Shown: positions 28,195 to 37,225, counted from the stretch's first letter. The stretch is DNA of 64,000 nt from Limosilactobacillus reuteri (GCF_034259105.1 NZ_CP139478.1:1030001-1094000), one strand, 5' to 3'. Notes: generated by a model from the letters alone, not told the origin. Numbers and translations: made by a program.

Positions 28195-29473
28195 CCTAAA
28201 TTTCAAGAATAAGTTAGCCACTGGACTCAAATAAATAATACTGACCAATTGATTATTGGTTGATGGAGCTGTGATATCTCTTGGTAGAAGGCCTTACGAT
28301 AGATATCCATTGACGAATGTCCATTAAACATAGCTCGTGGATAGTGATTCATCCAATCATTAGTCGCTATGATCTGAGCACTACTATAGTTATTTATAGC
28401 TTCACCTTTGGTAATCTCCTTGCGGAGAAACCGGTTATTGATCTCATTGGATCCACGTTCCCAAGGGGAATACGGATCAGCATAGAAAACATGATCGTGA
28501 ACTTGTGTTAACTCACTAAATTCTGAACCGTTGTCAGAGGTTATTGTCTTAAAGATGCGATAGTAAGCATCTGTGCCCATTTTCTGGCGTAAATTTATAA
28601 AGAACTGATTTACTGCATGCGCAGTTTTACCAGCAATTTTACTCGTGATATTAACTCGTGAAAGGCGATCAGTCATTACTAGTACAACACTGTCATTACC
28701 GTTTTTCTGTCCCTGAACTGTATCTAGTTCCCAATGGCCAATTTCGGACCGTTGGTCCGCAGTTTGAGGTCGTTGAGCAATATTAGGCCCTAAGCACCTT
28801 TTAGCTTGCGGATGAGTTCGATGATGCTTACGTTTAGGTTTTTCAAAGAGGTCTAAATTGGACGTACGAAGCACACCCTCATTAATCCATTGATATAAAG
28901 TTACAACCGACTTTGGGATCAGGGTGCCATCATTCATTAAATCTCGAGCCTTATAAATAACCGCTTGTGGGGAGTAATGGTGGTCGTCAAACTCACCAAG
29001 CATTAGCTGATCAGCTAATCGTAAAAATTGCTTTGAAGAATAATATAAGCGACGACGACCAGAATGGCGGTGATGTTCAAGATATGTGGCCTGACCAGCT
29101 TCATAACTATAGATGTAGTAAGAATATTCGTAAATCTTACCATTAGATTTTTGACGACGAAGTTGGCGGACCGTACCACGGTTGAGCTCGTTATTAATTG
29201 TTTGATGATTAACTCCTAATTGGCGACCAATTGCGCGATTGGAAAGTCCTTGCGACTTTAAAGTCGCAATCATCACACGTTCTTCTTTAGTAAGATGAGC
29301 ATTCTTTTTATGAGTAGTCAATAAACTAGTAGACATGGTATCATTTAAGTGCGTCATTTGACGGACATCCTTTCATATAGGTTTGGTTCACTTAATATGA
29401 TACCTGATGTCACGCCGAATGGCGTTTTTTATTTACCACCAACTGGGTGGCTAACTTCATTCTATAATCCACC
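28195..29473 (-). mobile_element. IS30-family element, 1279 bp, copy 2
   Basis: Complete. Flanked by 13-bp duplication ATTTAAAAAATGC (28182-28194, 29474-29486), which starts directly at the end of copy A of the 1076-bp element. Same orientation as copies 1, 3 and 4. Its outward-facing short terminator lies just upstream of the LPXTG gene. Confidence 0.95.
28227..29357 (-). CDS. IS30-family transposase (copy 2)
   Basis: 376 residues, differing from copy 1 at one position (LRRQKSNGK rather than LRCQKSNGK) and identical to copy 4. Contains the DDE core GHWELDTVQG / TSDNGSEF / ERGSNEINNR. Confidence 0.95.
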   Translation of the reverse strand: MTHLNDTMSTSLLTTHKKNAHLTKEERVMIATLKSQGLSNRAIGRQLGVNHQTINNELNRGTVRQLRRQKSNGKIYEYSYYIYSYEAGQATYLEHHRHSGRRRLYYSSKQFLRLADQLMLGEFDDHHYSPQAVIYKARDLMNDGTLIPKSVVTLYQWINEGVLRTSNLDLFEKPKRKHHRTHPQAKRCLGPNIAQRPQTADQRSEIGHWELDTVQGQKNGNDSVVLVMTDRLSRVNITSKIAGKTAHAVNQFFINLRQKMGTDAYYRIFKTITSDNGSEFSELTQVHDHVFYADPYSPWERGSNEINNRFLRKEITKGEAINNYSSAQIIATNDWMNHYPRAMFNGHSSMDIYRKAFYQEISQLHQPIINWSVLFI

Positions 29474-29544
29474 ATTTAAAAAATGCGAATTGCTTCTTTT
29501 TACGTATATATATTAAAGAGTATATAAAAGAGGAGCAAAATAAT

Positions 29545-30363
29545 ATGAACCATTTAAACCACTTTCATGTATTGCAAAACACTTGCTTAGTAGGCTTAAC
29601 GATAGCGTCAACGATCCTTTCGCTATCGTTAAATACTCCACCAGTTCTAGCTGTATCCCAAGAGCCAATTACGCAGCCCGTATCTAACGCAAATAATCAG
29701 AAAGAACGTGTCCAGATCAAACGTGTAATTTATTTTCATCTCTTAAATGAAGTTAAAAAAGTGGAACAAATGTCTTATGCTCACCGTGAAGTAACGAATA
29801 ATCCCACCCAAAAGGCAATATGGATAATTGAACCTTTTGAAGAAGTTGATATTCCTGATCAACCTGGTTTTAAACCATCAATGGATAAGATTCCGACTGT
29901 TACAGAAATAGAGGATTTACCACAATTAAAAAGTACAGTAAATGTTTATTATCAGCCCCTCAATAAAGATGAAGTGACAAAAAAGGACAGCAAAGAGAAT
30001 ACGTTGGCAGAAAAGAAGGCGGTGGAAAAAGCAACAGAGAATAAAAAAGAGGAAAAGAAAGATTCGCAGGATAATTACCCCGTGGAAGAAGATCTGGGGG
30101 ATGATAGTCAGGTCACGGGAAATTATGGGGAGGTAAATAATACAAGAAAGCAGCAAAATTTGCACCAACGGGTAACGGGCATTAATAATCGACTAAATCG
30201 TTCACATCGGAATTCGCGTAAAAACGATAACTCTGACCAGCAAATACTTCCACAAACGGGAAATGAGACCGATAATTTAACGACTTTTCTTGGTTTGGGG
30301 ATAACGATAATGGTCGCGGGGATGAGTCTTTTTTCGTTAAAGAAGGCGCACAAAAAGAAATAA
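29545..30363 (+). CDS. LPXTG cell-wall-anchored protein with Mub-like segment
   Basis: 272 residues. N-terminal signal (hydrophobic about 14-32, LVGLTIASTILSLSL...VLAVS), then a segment (about 55-140) with RVIYFHLLNEVKKV, EVDIPDQPGFKPSMDKIP and STVNVYYQP that resembles a single mucus-binding-type repeat. A Lys/Glu-rich spacer follows (about 145-190), then LPQTG with a hydrophobic span and KKAHKKK tail. Sortase A should anchor it to peptidoglycan. It is small for a Mub protein, so an adhesin role is inference. GAGGAG ribosome site. The upstream flank is now occupied by IS copy 2, which may have changed its promoter. Confidence 0.85.
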   Translation: MNHLNHFHVLQNTCLVGLTIASTILSLSLNTPPVLAVSQEPITQPVSNANNQKERVQIKRVIYFHLLNEVKKVEQMSYAHREVTNNPTQKAIWIIEPFEEVDIPDQPGFKPSMDKIPTVTEIEDLPQLKSTVNVYYQPLNKDEVTKKDSKENTLAEKKAVEKATENKKEEKKDSQDNYPVEEDLGDDSQVTGNYGEVNNTRKQQNLHQRVTGINNRLNRSHRNSRKNDNSDQQILPQTGNETDNLTTFLGLGITIMVAGMSLFSLKKAHKKK

Positions 30364-30387
30364 AACAAAAAAACTTGATAAAAGGAC

Positions 30388-30416
30388 TTGCATTTTTAAT
30401 TTTCTAATAGTATTCT
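30388..30416 (+). promoter_or_regulatory. Promoter of the leader-permease transcript
   Basis: -35 TTGCAT (30388-30393), 17-base spacer, -10 TATTCT (30411-30416), ahead of the leader ribosome site. Inferred by consensus only. Confidence 0.6.
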
Positions 30417-30450
30417 AATGTTATTGAAAAACGAAATGGAGGAAACTAAA

Positions 30451-30528
30451 ATGCAAATTTACAATAAATCGATTATTCATTACCTAACCTCCACCTCAAC
30501 CACAACAACAATTACCGTGGTTGAGTAA
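30451..30528 (+). CDS. Threonine-rich attenuator leader peptide
   Basis: A 25-codon frame with a strong ribosome site (GGAGG at 30438-30442, eight bases before ATG) and a TAA at 30526-30528. Residues 13-22 read TSTSTTTTIT, so seven of ten are Thr and two are Ser. This parallels the E. coli thr operon leader in design. The codons overlap one arm of a perfect 9-bp hairpin. Ribosome stalling here under Thr shortage would expose the antiterminator. The peptide itself is probably not functional. Too short for automatic gene finders. Confidence 0.82.
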   Translation: MQIYNKSIIHYLTSTSTTTTITVVE

Positions 30529-30581
30529 TTTTAATATCTCTTAAATCTGTTAGCAATAGCTATTCAAGATGTCTCAACCAC
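30495..30581 (+). promoter_or_regulatory. Mutually exclusive attenuator hairpins (arms 1-2-3)
   Basis: Arm 1 CTCAACCAC (30495-30503, inside the Thr codons), arm 2 GTGGTTGAG (30517-30525, end of leader), and arm 3 CTCAACCAC (30573-30581). Arm 2 can pair perfectly over 9 bp with either arm 1 or arm 3. A 1:2 pair leaves the terminator free. A 2:3 pair encloses the terminator's 5' arm (30558-30572) and would block it. Confidence 0.8.
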
Positions 30582-30631
30582 TTATCAAAAATTGACAAGG
30601 GTTGGCTAGGGACATTTTGGGTAGCTTTTTT
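30558..30631 (+). terminator. Attenuator terminator before the amino-acid permease
   Basis: AGCTATTCAAGATGTC (30558-30573) pairs with GACATTTTGGGTAGCT (30611-30626) over 16 bp including three G-U pairs, followed by a T tract (30626-30631). It lies 19 bases upstream of the permease start, so it must be bypassed for permease expression. Confidence 0.8.
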
Positions 30632-30649
30632 ATTTAAAGTGAGGTTAGA

Positions 30650-32041
30650 ATGATGGATAATCAGAAAAATGAAGTTAAATTAAATCGGACAATGACTCCC
30701 GGACAAATGGAAATGATTGCAATTGGTGGGACAATTGGTAGTGGTCTTTTCATGGGAGCCACATCAACTATTAAATGGACTGGTCCTTCTGTCCTATTAG
30801 CATATGCCTTTGTAGGTTTAGTCCTGTATGGTGTTATGCGTGCGTTAGGGGAAATGATCTATATCAGTCCAGGAACTGGTTCCTTTGCGGACTATGGATC
30901 TAAATATATTCATCCCTTAGCTGGATACCTGACAAAGTGGAGTAACGTCTTTCAATTTATCATTGTTGGTATTTCAGATATTATTGCCATGAGTCAATAT
31001 CTTAATTATTGGTGGCCTAACTTACCAGACTGGATTTCTGGGTTAGTAATGATCATTATCTTAACTCTTGCGAACCTTGCATCTGCTAAGGCGTATGGCC
31101 GGTTGGAATTTTGGTTTGCGATGATTAAAGTTGTTACAATTATTGTTATGATCATTCTTGGATTGTTAGTAATTGTCCTTGGGTTGGGTAACAATTGGCA
31201 TCCGGTTGGAATTTCCAATTTATGGTCACATGGTGGATTCTTTACTGGTGGATTCATGGGATTCATGTTCTCACTATCTGTGATTGCTGGATCCTATCAA
31301 GGAATTGAATTACTTGGTATTACTGCTGGTGAAGCCGCTTCACCACGCCATGCGATTGTTAAGTCAGTTAAATCTGTTATTTGGCGGATTTTAATTTTCT
31401 ATATTGGGGCAATTTTCGTTATCGTTTCCATTTATCCATGGGACGAATTAAAAGCAGTTGGATCACCATTCGTTGAGACATTTACTAAAGTTGGTATTAC
31501 TGGAGCAGCTGGAATCATTAACTTTGTTGTTTTGACTGCTGCATTGTCCGGTGCCAACTCAGGAATCTACAGTGCTAGTCGGATGCTTTTCAAGCTTTCA
31601 GTTGACGGTGAGGTTCCTAAGGTCTTTAGTAAATTGTCAAAGCGGGTTGTACCAAATGTTGCAATCTTAACAATTTCATTCTGGATTTTTCTTGGCTTTA
31701 TTGTTAACATGCTTATATCAATGTTTAATGCAGCCTCTGCTAATATCTTCGTGATTGTATATAGTTCAAGTGTACTTCCTGGAATGGTACCTTGGTTTAT
31801 TATTTTGATTTCAGAATTAAACTTCCGGCGTAATAATCCGGCTGAGTTAAAGGATCACCCATTCAAGATGCCGCTTTATCCAGCATATAACTACTTTAGT
31901 TTGATTGCGCTAAGTGTTATCTTACTGTTTATGTTCTTTAACCCAGATACACGGATTTCGGTTAGTGTTGGGGCAGTCTTCTTAGTTATCATGAGCATTA
32001 TCTACAAGTTAAGAACTCAGCGCCAAGATAAATTAGCATAA
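30650..32041 (+). CDS. Amino-acid permease (APC superfamily, AAT type), probably for threonine
   Basis: 463 residues, about 12 membrane spans. APC motifs: MEMIAIGGTIGSGLFMGA near the N-terminus, ALGEMIYISPGTGSFADY, and FQGIELLG-like SYQGIELLGITAGEA. These are proton-driven amino-acid importers. The substrate cannot be read from the protein, but the Thr-rich leader and attenuator upstream argue for threonine or Thr/Ser import induced by scarcity. GAGG ribosome site; two adjacent ATG codons are possible starts. Single gene, closed by a terminator. Confidence 0.88.
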   Translation: MMDNQKNEVKLNRTMTPGQMEMIAIGGTIGSGLFMGATSTIKWTGPSVLLAYAFVGLVLYGVMRALGEMIYISPGTGSFADYGSKYIHPLAGYLTKWSNVFQFIIVGISDIIAMSQYLNYWWPNLPDWISGLVMIIILTLANLASAKAYGRLEFWFAMIKVVTIIVMIILGLLVIVLGLGNNWHPVGISNLWSHGGFFTGGFMGFMFSLSVIAGSYQGIELLGITAGEAASPRHAIVKSVKSVIWRILIFYIGAIFVIVSIYPWDELKAVGSPFVETFTKVGITGAAGIINFVVLTAALSGANSGIYSASRMLFKLSVDGEVPKVFSKLSKRVVPNVAILTISFWIFLGFIVNMLISMFNAASANIFVIVYSSSVLPGMVPWFIILISELNFRRNNPAELKDHPFKMPLYPAYNYFSLIALSVILLFMFFNPDTRISVSVGAVFLVIMSIIYKLRTQRQDKLA

Positions 32042-32049
32042 AGAATAAG

Positions 32050-32083
32050 TACTCTCGAAACAGATTGTTTTGGGAGTATTTTC
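32050..32083 (+). terminator. Terminator of the permease gene
   Basis: Hairpin of TACTCTC with GGGAGTA and a T-rich tail. A modest stem but well placed. Confidence 0.6.
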
Positions 32084-32150
32084 TTTTATCGCTTAAAATG
32101 ATAAAATACTTTTACGAACATACGTTTAAGAGGAAAGGTATTTTAGAAAC

Positions 32151-33005
32151 ATGCGATTTCGATTCAATAAAAAGACCCAGTATTTACTTTTAGCTTTAGT
32201 AGCGATTCTCGGCATTGGTAGTTTTTCCCAGCCATCTGACAAGGGAAGCACCTTACCACAGGGAATCCAACGGGTAGCATCTTGGCGCCATTCCAGCAAC
32301 AATAATCGATCATCTTCTTTTACGCCGCCAACCCAAGAGCAGGCTACGAGTGTTCTTTCTAATGGCGTCCGTCAGCAGTTAGGAACATCTGACATAAAAT
32401 GGAATGGTTACGGAGCGTTTATTTTAAATAACAATCAGACAGCGCTGAACGCAAATATTAATAATGCGCCATACGCTGTTAATCGACGTGATTCGCGTGG
32501 ACGAGCATGGCAGGGAGACGCCTGGCTCAATCGAACAACACGCCAGTATCGTAATCGGAATGAAACTGGGAATGGGGCCACTAATTGGAAGCCAGCTGGA
32601 TTTTTACAAGCCCACAACTTAAAAGGTGGTATCTCCCATGCTTATGATCGAGGACACTTACTAGGATATGCATTAGTAGGTGGTATCCGTGGTTTTGATG
32701 CTTCGGAGTCAAATTCTGCTAATATTGCAACGCAAACTGCTTGGGCCAACGAAGCTCGAAGCAGTACATCAACCGGGCAAAACTACTATGAAGGTTTAGT
32801 GCGAAAAGCTCTGGATCAAAATAAACAAGTTCGTTATCGGGTAACTGACGTATATGATGGTAATAATTTAGTGCCTTCTGGTGCCCATATTGAGGCCAAA
32901 TCAAAGGATGGCAGTTTGCAATACAATGTCTTTGTCCCCAATGTGCAAAACAATATCAGTATAAATTATGCAACAGGGGCAGTAACACAAGTGAACACGA
33001 ATTAA
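32151..33005 (+). CDS. Secreted or anchored DNA/RNA non-specific endonuclease (EndA-like)
   Basis: 284 residues. Hydrophobic N-terminal anchor (about 11-25) and low-complexity Ser/Asn linker, then the beta-beta-alpha metal nuclease core: HAYDRGHLLGYALVGG with the catalytic His, SANIATQTAWANEA with the metal-ligand Asn, and QNYYEGLVRKALDQNKQVRYRV. Related to streptococcal EndA and competence-entry nucleases. It acts outside the membrane on DNA or RNA. Apparently monocistronic; a terminator follows. Confidence 0.9.
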   Translation: MRFRFNKKTQYLLLALVAILGIGSFSQPSDKGSTLPQGIQRVASWRHSSNNNRSSSFTPPTQEQATSVLSNGVRQQLGTSDIKWNGYGAFILNNNQTALNANINNAPYAVNRRDSRGRAWQGDAWLNRTTRQYRNRNETGNGATNWKPAGFLQAHNLKGGISHAYDRGHLLGYALVGGIRGFDASESNSANIATQTAWANEARSSTSTGQNYYEGLVRKALDQNKQVRYRVTDVYDGNNLVPSGAHIEAKSKDGSLQYNVFVPNVQNNISINYATGAVTQVNTN

Positions 33006-33023
33006 AAAACTATGTAATTAGAA

Positions 33024-33068
33024 TAATCCCTCAATACTTCATTTAATTAAAGTATTGGGGGTTCTTTA
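33024..33068 (+). terminator. Terminator of the endonuclease gene
   Basis: Inverted repeat AATCCCTCAATACTT / AAGTATTGGGGGTT with a T-rich tail. Confidence 0.8.
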
Positions 33069-33182
33069 TCATATGCATATAAAACTAGCGTAGAAACAAA
33101 ATATTTCGATGGTCACTTGCAAAATTGGTTTAAATAAACGAAAATAAAAAGAGTTAATATTGTTTAGAAAAGGACTACGCCA

Positions 33183-35507
33183 ATGACAGATTCAGATCTA
33201 AAAAAGATTCATATTGTTTTTAATGGTCAGGATACTCCACCATTAAAGATTAGCCAGCTTTTTGATGCTAATAAGTTCAATCGTTTAACAGCAGTTACTG
33301 GTAACGTGACTGCCAACTTTATTAATCAGTATCTAAGTCGATTCATTAAAGTCGAAGTTGCACTGAGCAGCCCTGAAAATTATGAAGCTAAAACTGGTGA
33401 TGAAGTGATCACTAAGGTTGCTTTAACTAATGCATTGCTATCTGCTGCTAATAAAAAGCCTGCTAAAGTCTTTGAAGCATTAACTAGTGACAATCAAGCA
33501 AACGTGTTGAACAATCTTTTTCAAGTTGCAATTGCACCAACCCAGGCTATCCATTCACGTTTTTACCTCCTAAGTAATTCCGAGACCCATGATACTCGTG
33601 TGATTTTGGGAAGTCTTAACTTGGACAGTGCTTCATTTGATAAAGAGCGTAACCAATATGAAGAAATATTAGTCTTTGATGATGACATTCGGCTATTTCA
33701 AAATCTTGATAACCACTATAAGAATGACATCAAGCCAGTATTACGACCATTTTTTACTGAAAATCTTTTAAATGCAGCACAAAATCAAATTGATGAGAGC
33801 TTGAAAGATACTAAAGGAACTAAGAATGCGGTTGTAATTCTTGATAATGAAGTTACAGATCAAATCGCAGCGGCAGATATGACCGACTTGATTAGTCATG
33901 ACGTTCAAAAACAAATTGATGAAAATAAAATTCCCGCAATGATTACTAAGTCGATGCGAGATATTACGACTAACCGCTCTCAAGATAAAGAAGAAGCAGA
34001 ACGACAAATTCAACAACACGATACAATTTATACTTTGCAAAAAACGGCCGTATCGCCACGAGCAGCTAAGCCAAAATTGAAATCGCGCGAAAAGATTTTT
34101 AAACAAGTTCAGGATGCATTGATTAGTGGTATGACACCACAACAACGGTCAGCAGAGAAGAAGTATACAACGTTCTTATATGACCGTCCGATGGAAAGAA
34201 ATCTGGTTAACAATAATAGTGGCCTGTACGTACCGAATGATACAGGCACGCACCCAATTCAATTTGGGAAGATTGCGACTATTAGTCAAATTCGTGATGG
34301 CTTAAAGAGTATTGATGCGGTATTAAAAGGATATCAGCAATACGTTGTTGACTACAATGATGATTATGGCAAGCGATTCTATGAAGCTATTTTATATAGT
34401 TTTACGGCACCATTTTTATGGGAAATTCGTGCGAAAGCTAGTTTGAATCCTGAAGATGGTAATGATATTCCTAACTTCTTGATTCTAGGAGCAACTGCTG
34501 GTTCTGGAAAGTCAACTCTATTACGAATTATTAATCAATTGACATGGAATACTGATCGGTCATTAATTGATTTTGGGACTATCTATCCTACAGATACACC
34601 GCAGAAAAAAGCAAAAACTGTTGATGCAATCGAGCACTACATGAAGCTTGGAAGTTCATACCCCGTTTTAATGGATGAGATTGAACCATACTTCTTCCAA
34701 CAGGATCAATATAGTCGGCACTTAGTTGTTGATACGATGAATGAATTGGTTAACAATCCACATGCAATTGCGCCATTAATCGGAACAACTAACTATGATT
34801 CTGGTTTTACTATGCTACGTGAAACTGCACGACGGACTTATTATCTTCAAATTGATAAGGTTATTGATGACCAGCAAAAAGGTGAAGCCAATAAATATAT
34901 CTATAACGTACGACAAACCTTAAATAATACGTTGTTTAAGGACTTTGTAATGCGGATGGCAAGCTTACTAGAGGACGATGAAACGCCATGGCGCGCATTC
35001 GATGAAAAGACTGGTAAACTTGACTTCTTGGCAAATACCCGTAAGATTTTCCGCGATTACTATCAAATGGCGGATATGGAAATACCTCCTTACTTTGCAG
35101 ATGAAATCTGTGATGACTTTAAGGAAAGTTCGCGTAACCGGTGGGCTAAACTTTACCTAACACAAGAAGAAGACTTTAAATACCGCCAGCAAGATCAAAG
35201 TTTGTTATTTGATATTTCGAAACTTAATACTTTTAATGGCTTTACTGCCGATAGTATTGAAAAGTACCGAAATGCATTACCAATTGAACTTTGTGTAGAT
35301 GGTATCAATGGCAAGCGTGGCAAATTTGTGGAAATTAAAGCTGATGAATTCTTTAAATGGATTGGTGAACGCAACCCATATGCTGAAGATACTGCGGAAA
35401 ACGAAGCAAATAATGAGGAAATGTTAACTACGAATACAGCTGAAAAAGTTACAGAATCGCCTGTTAAAGAACAAAAGAAGGGATTCTGGGCACGATTATT
35501 TGGCTAA
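33183..35507 (+). CDS. PLD-like nuclease domain fused to a P-loop ATPase
   Basis: 774 residues. N-terminal PLD-like half-site (about 35-170): AIHSRFYLL (H124, R126 in place of the usual Lys) with VILGSLNLDSASF (GSxN, 143-146) and QYEEILVF. A charged linker (about 190-310) leads to an ATPase: Walker A ILGATAGSGKSTLL (about 434-446) and Walker B PVLMDEIEPYF (about 495-505), with IGTTNYDSGF as sensor-like. The C-terminus has an acidic Asn/Glu tail and ends KKGFWARLFG. Only one HKD half is present, so dimerisation is expected. Proteins combining PLD nucleases and ATPases occur in anti-phage defence, but no partner gene is adjacent. Function unknown. Confidence 0.75.
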   Translation: MTDSDLKKIHIVFNGQDTPPLKISQLFDANKFNRLTAVTGNVTANFINQYLSRFIKVEVALSSPENYEAKTGDEVITKVALTNALLSAANKKPAKVFEALTSDNQANVLNNLFQVAIAPTQAIHSRFYLLSNSETHDTRVILGSLNLDSASFDKERNQYEEILVFDDDIRLFQNLDNHYKNDIKPVLRPFFTENLLNAAQNQIDESLKDTKGTKNAVVILDNEVTDQIAAADMTDLISHDVQKQIDENKIPAMITKSMRDITTNRSQDKEEAERQIQQHDTIYTLQKTAVSPRAAKPKLKSREKIFKQVQDALISGMTPQQRSAEKKYTTFLYDRPMERNLVNNNSGLYVPNDTGTHPIQFGKIATISQIRDGLKSIDAVLKGYQQYVVDYNDDYGKRFYEAILYSFTAPFLWEIRAKASLNPEDGNDIPNFLILGATAGSGKSTLLRIINQLTWNTDRSLIDFGTIYPTDTPQKKAKTVDAIEHYMKLGSSYPVLMDEIEPYFFQQDQYSRHLVVDTMNELVNNPHAIAPLIGTTNYDSGFTMLRETARRTYYLQIDKVIDDQQKGEANKYIYNVRQTLNNTLFKDFVMRMASLLEDDETPWRAFDEKTGKLDFLANTRKIFRDYYQMADMEIPPYFADEICDDFKESSRNRWAKLYLTQEEDFKYRQQDQSLLFDISKLNTFNGFTADSIEKYRNALPIELCVDGINGKRGKFVEIKADEFFKWIGERNPYAEDTAENEANNEEMLTTNTAEKVTESPVKEQKKGFWARLFG

Positions 35508-35510
35508 TAT

Positions 35511-35549
35511 AAAAAGGTCTAGGACGCAAATAGCATTCAAGACCTTTTT
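35511..35549. terminator. Terminator between PLD-ATPase and DUF454 genes
   Basis: AAAAAGGTCT paired with AGACCTTTTT around a 19-base loop, with symmetric A/T tails, between converging genes. Confidence 0.8.
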
Positions 35550-35817
35550 ATTTACTATTAATTTTTTGTGCCCTTTGTTTCGGATGATGTTTCAGATTTT
35601 CAAGCCGATTTACCAAGGGTTTTGCATATTTTATGTAGAGTGGATTACGAAGGAGCCAGTTGTGAAAACGCGGTGAAATGTTAGTGATACACCATATTGT
35701 GAGGAGGAAGAATGGAACCTGCGGAATTACAGGGAGAAGTATCCCAATTATCCCACCAACGAATGAAATGCTCCCTAACAAGATCCATCCAAGTTTTAAT
35801 ACTAATTTTATGATCAT
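35548..35817 (-). CDS. DUF454 (YbaN-like) membrane protein
   Basis: 89 residues. KLGWILLGSISFVGGIIGIL and LPVIPQVPFFLLTIWC are typical of the family, followed by SPRFHNWLLRNP. Two membrane spans. Shorter than YbaN (about 125 residues) but seemingly complete. Function unknown. AGGAGG-like ribosome site upstream. Confidence 0.82.
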   Translation of the reverse strand: MIIKLVLKLGWILLGSISFVGGIIGILLPVIPQVPFFLLTIWCITNISPRFHNWLLRNPLYIKYAKPLVNRLENLKHHPKQRAQKINSK

Positions 35818-35939
35818 TAAGAATTCCTCCTTTCTTTCATATTAAAGTTACTACCATTCTATCATGTGCGAACGAAAAAAGGGTGGGGAGCTGCTTAAGT
35901 TTTTATTACATTTAAGTTAAGGAGAGAAATAAATTGACA

Positions 35940-37218
35940 CCTAAATTTCAAGAATAAGTTAGCCACTGGACTCAAATAAATAATACTGACCAATTGATTA
36001 TTGGTTGATGGAGCTGTGATATCTCTTGGTAGAAGGCCTTACGATAGATATCCATTGACGAATGTCCATTAAACATAGCTTGTGGATAGTGATTCATCCA
36101 ATCATTAGTCGCTATGATCTGAGCACTACTATAGTTATTTATAGCTTCACCTTTGGTAATCTCCTTGCGGAGAAACCGGTTATTGATCTCATTGGATCCA
36201 CGTTCCCAAGGGGAATACGGATCAGCATAGAAAACATGATCGTGAACTTGTGTTAACTCACTAAATTCTGAACCGTTGTCAGAGGTTATTGTCTTAAAGA
36301 TGCGATAGTAAGCATCTGTGCCCATTTTCTGGCGTAAATTTATAAAGAACTGATTTACTGCATGCGCAGTTTTACCAGCAATTTTACTCGTGATATTAAC
36401 TCGTGAAAGGCGATCAGTCATTACTAGTACAACACTGTCATTACCGTTTTTCTGTCCCTGAACTGTATCTAGTTCCCAATGGCCAATTTCGGACCGTTGG
36501 TCCGCAGTTTGAGGTCGTTGAGCAATATTAGGCCCTAAGCACCTTTTAGCTTGCGGATGAGTTCGATGATGCTTACGTTTAGGTTTTTCAAAGAGGTCTA
36601 AATTGGACGTACGAAGCACACCCTCATTAATCCATTGATATAAAGTTACAACCGACTTTGGGATCAGGGTGCCATCATTCATTAAATCTCGAGCCTTATA
36701 AATAACCGCTTGTGGGGAGTAATGGTGGTCGTCAAACTCACCAAGCATTAGCTGATCAGCTAATCGTAAAAATTGCTTTGAAGAATAATATAAGCGACGA
36801 CGACCAGAATGGCGGTGATGTTCAAGATATGTGGCCTGACCAGCTTCATAACTATAGATGTAGTAAGAATATTCGTAAATCTTACCATTAGATTTTTGAC
36901 GACGAAGTTGGCGGACCGTACCACGGTTGAGCTCGTTATTAATTGTTTGATGATTAACTCCTAATTGGCGACCAATTGCGCGATTGGAAAGTCCTTGCGA
37001 CTTTAAAGTCGCAATCATCACACGTTCTTCTTTAGTAAGATGAGCATTCTTTTTATGAGTAGTCAATAAACTAGTAGACATGGTATCATTTAAGTGCGTC
37101 ATTTGACGGACATCCTTTCATATAGGTTTGGTTCACTTAATATGATACCTGATGTCACGCCGAATGGCGTTTTTTATTTACCACCAACTGGGTGGCTAAC
37201 TTCATTCTATAATCCACC
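35940..37218 (-). mobile_element. IS30-family element, 1279 bp, copy 3
   Basis: Complete. Flanked by 13-bp duplication AAATAAATTGACA (35927-35939, 37219-37231). It sits between the ribosome site and the TTG start of the DUF3290 gene. Its right end carries the short hairpin-plus-T terminator facing that gene. Confidence 0.95.
35972..37102 (-). CDS. IS30-family transposase (copy 3)
   Basis: 376 residues. Differs from copy 2 by Gln for Arg in HYPQAMFNGH. DDE core intact. Confidence 0.94.
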   Translation of the reverse strand: MTHLNDTMSTSLLTTHKKNAHLTKEERVMIATLKSQGLSNRAIGRQLGVNHQTINNELNRGTVRQLRRQKSNGKIYEYSYYIYSYEAGQATYLEHHRHSGRRRLYYSSKQFLRLADQLMLGEFDDHHYSPQAVIYKARDLMNDGTLIPKSVVTLYQWINEGVLRTSNLDLFEKPKRKHHRTHPQAKRCLGPNIAQRPQTADQRSEIGHWELDTVQGQKNGNDSVVLVMTDRLSRVNITSKIAGKTAHAVNQFFINLRQKMGTDAYYRIFKTITSDNGSEFSELTQVHDHVFYADPYSPWERGSNEINNRFLRKEITKGEAINNYSSAQIIATNDWMNHYPQAMFNGHSSMDIYRKAFYQEISQLHQPIINWSVLFI

Positions 37219-37225
37219 AAATAAA

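Noticed and set aside
30364..30650. T-box riboswitch before the permease
   Set aside because: No T-box sequence or specifier-loop structure is seen; the leader-peptide attenuator explains the region.
37094..37225. DUF3290 start inside the IS right end
   Set aside because: The sequence before the duplication belongs to the IS; the TTG at 37226 is the ancestral start.
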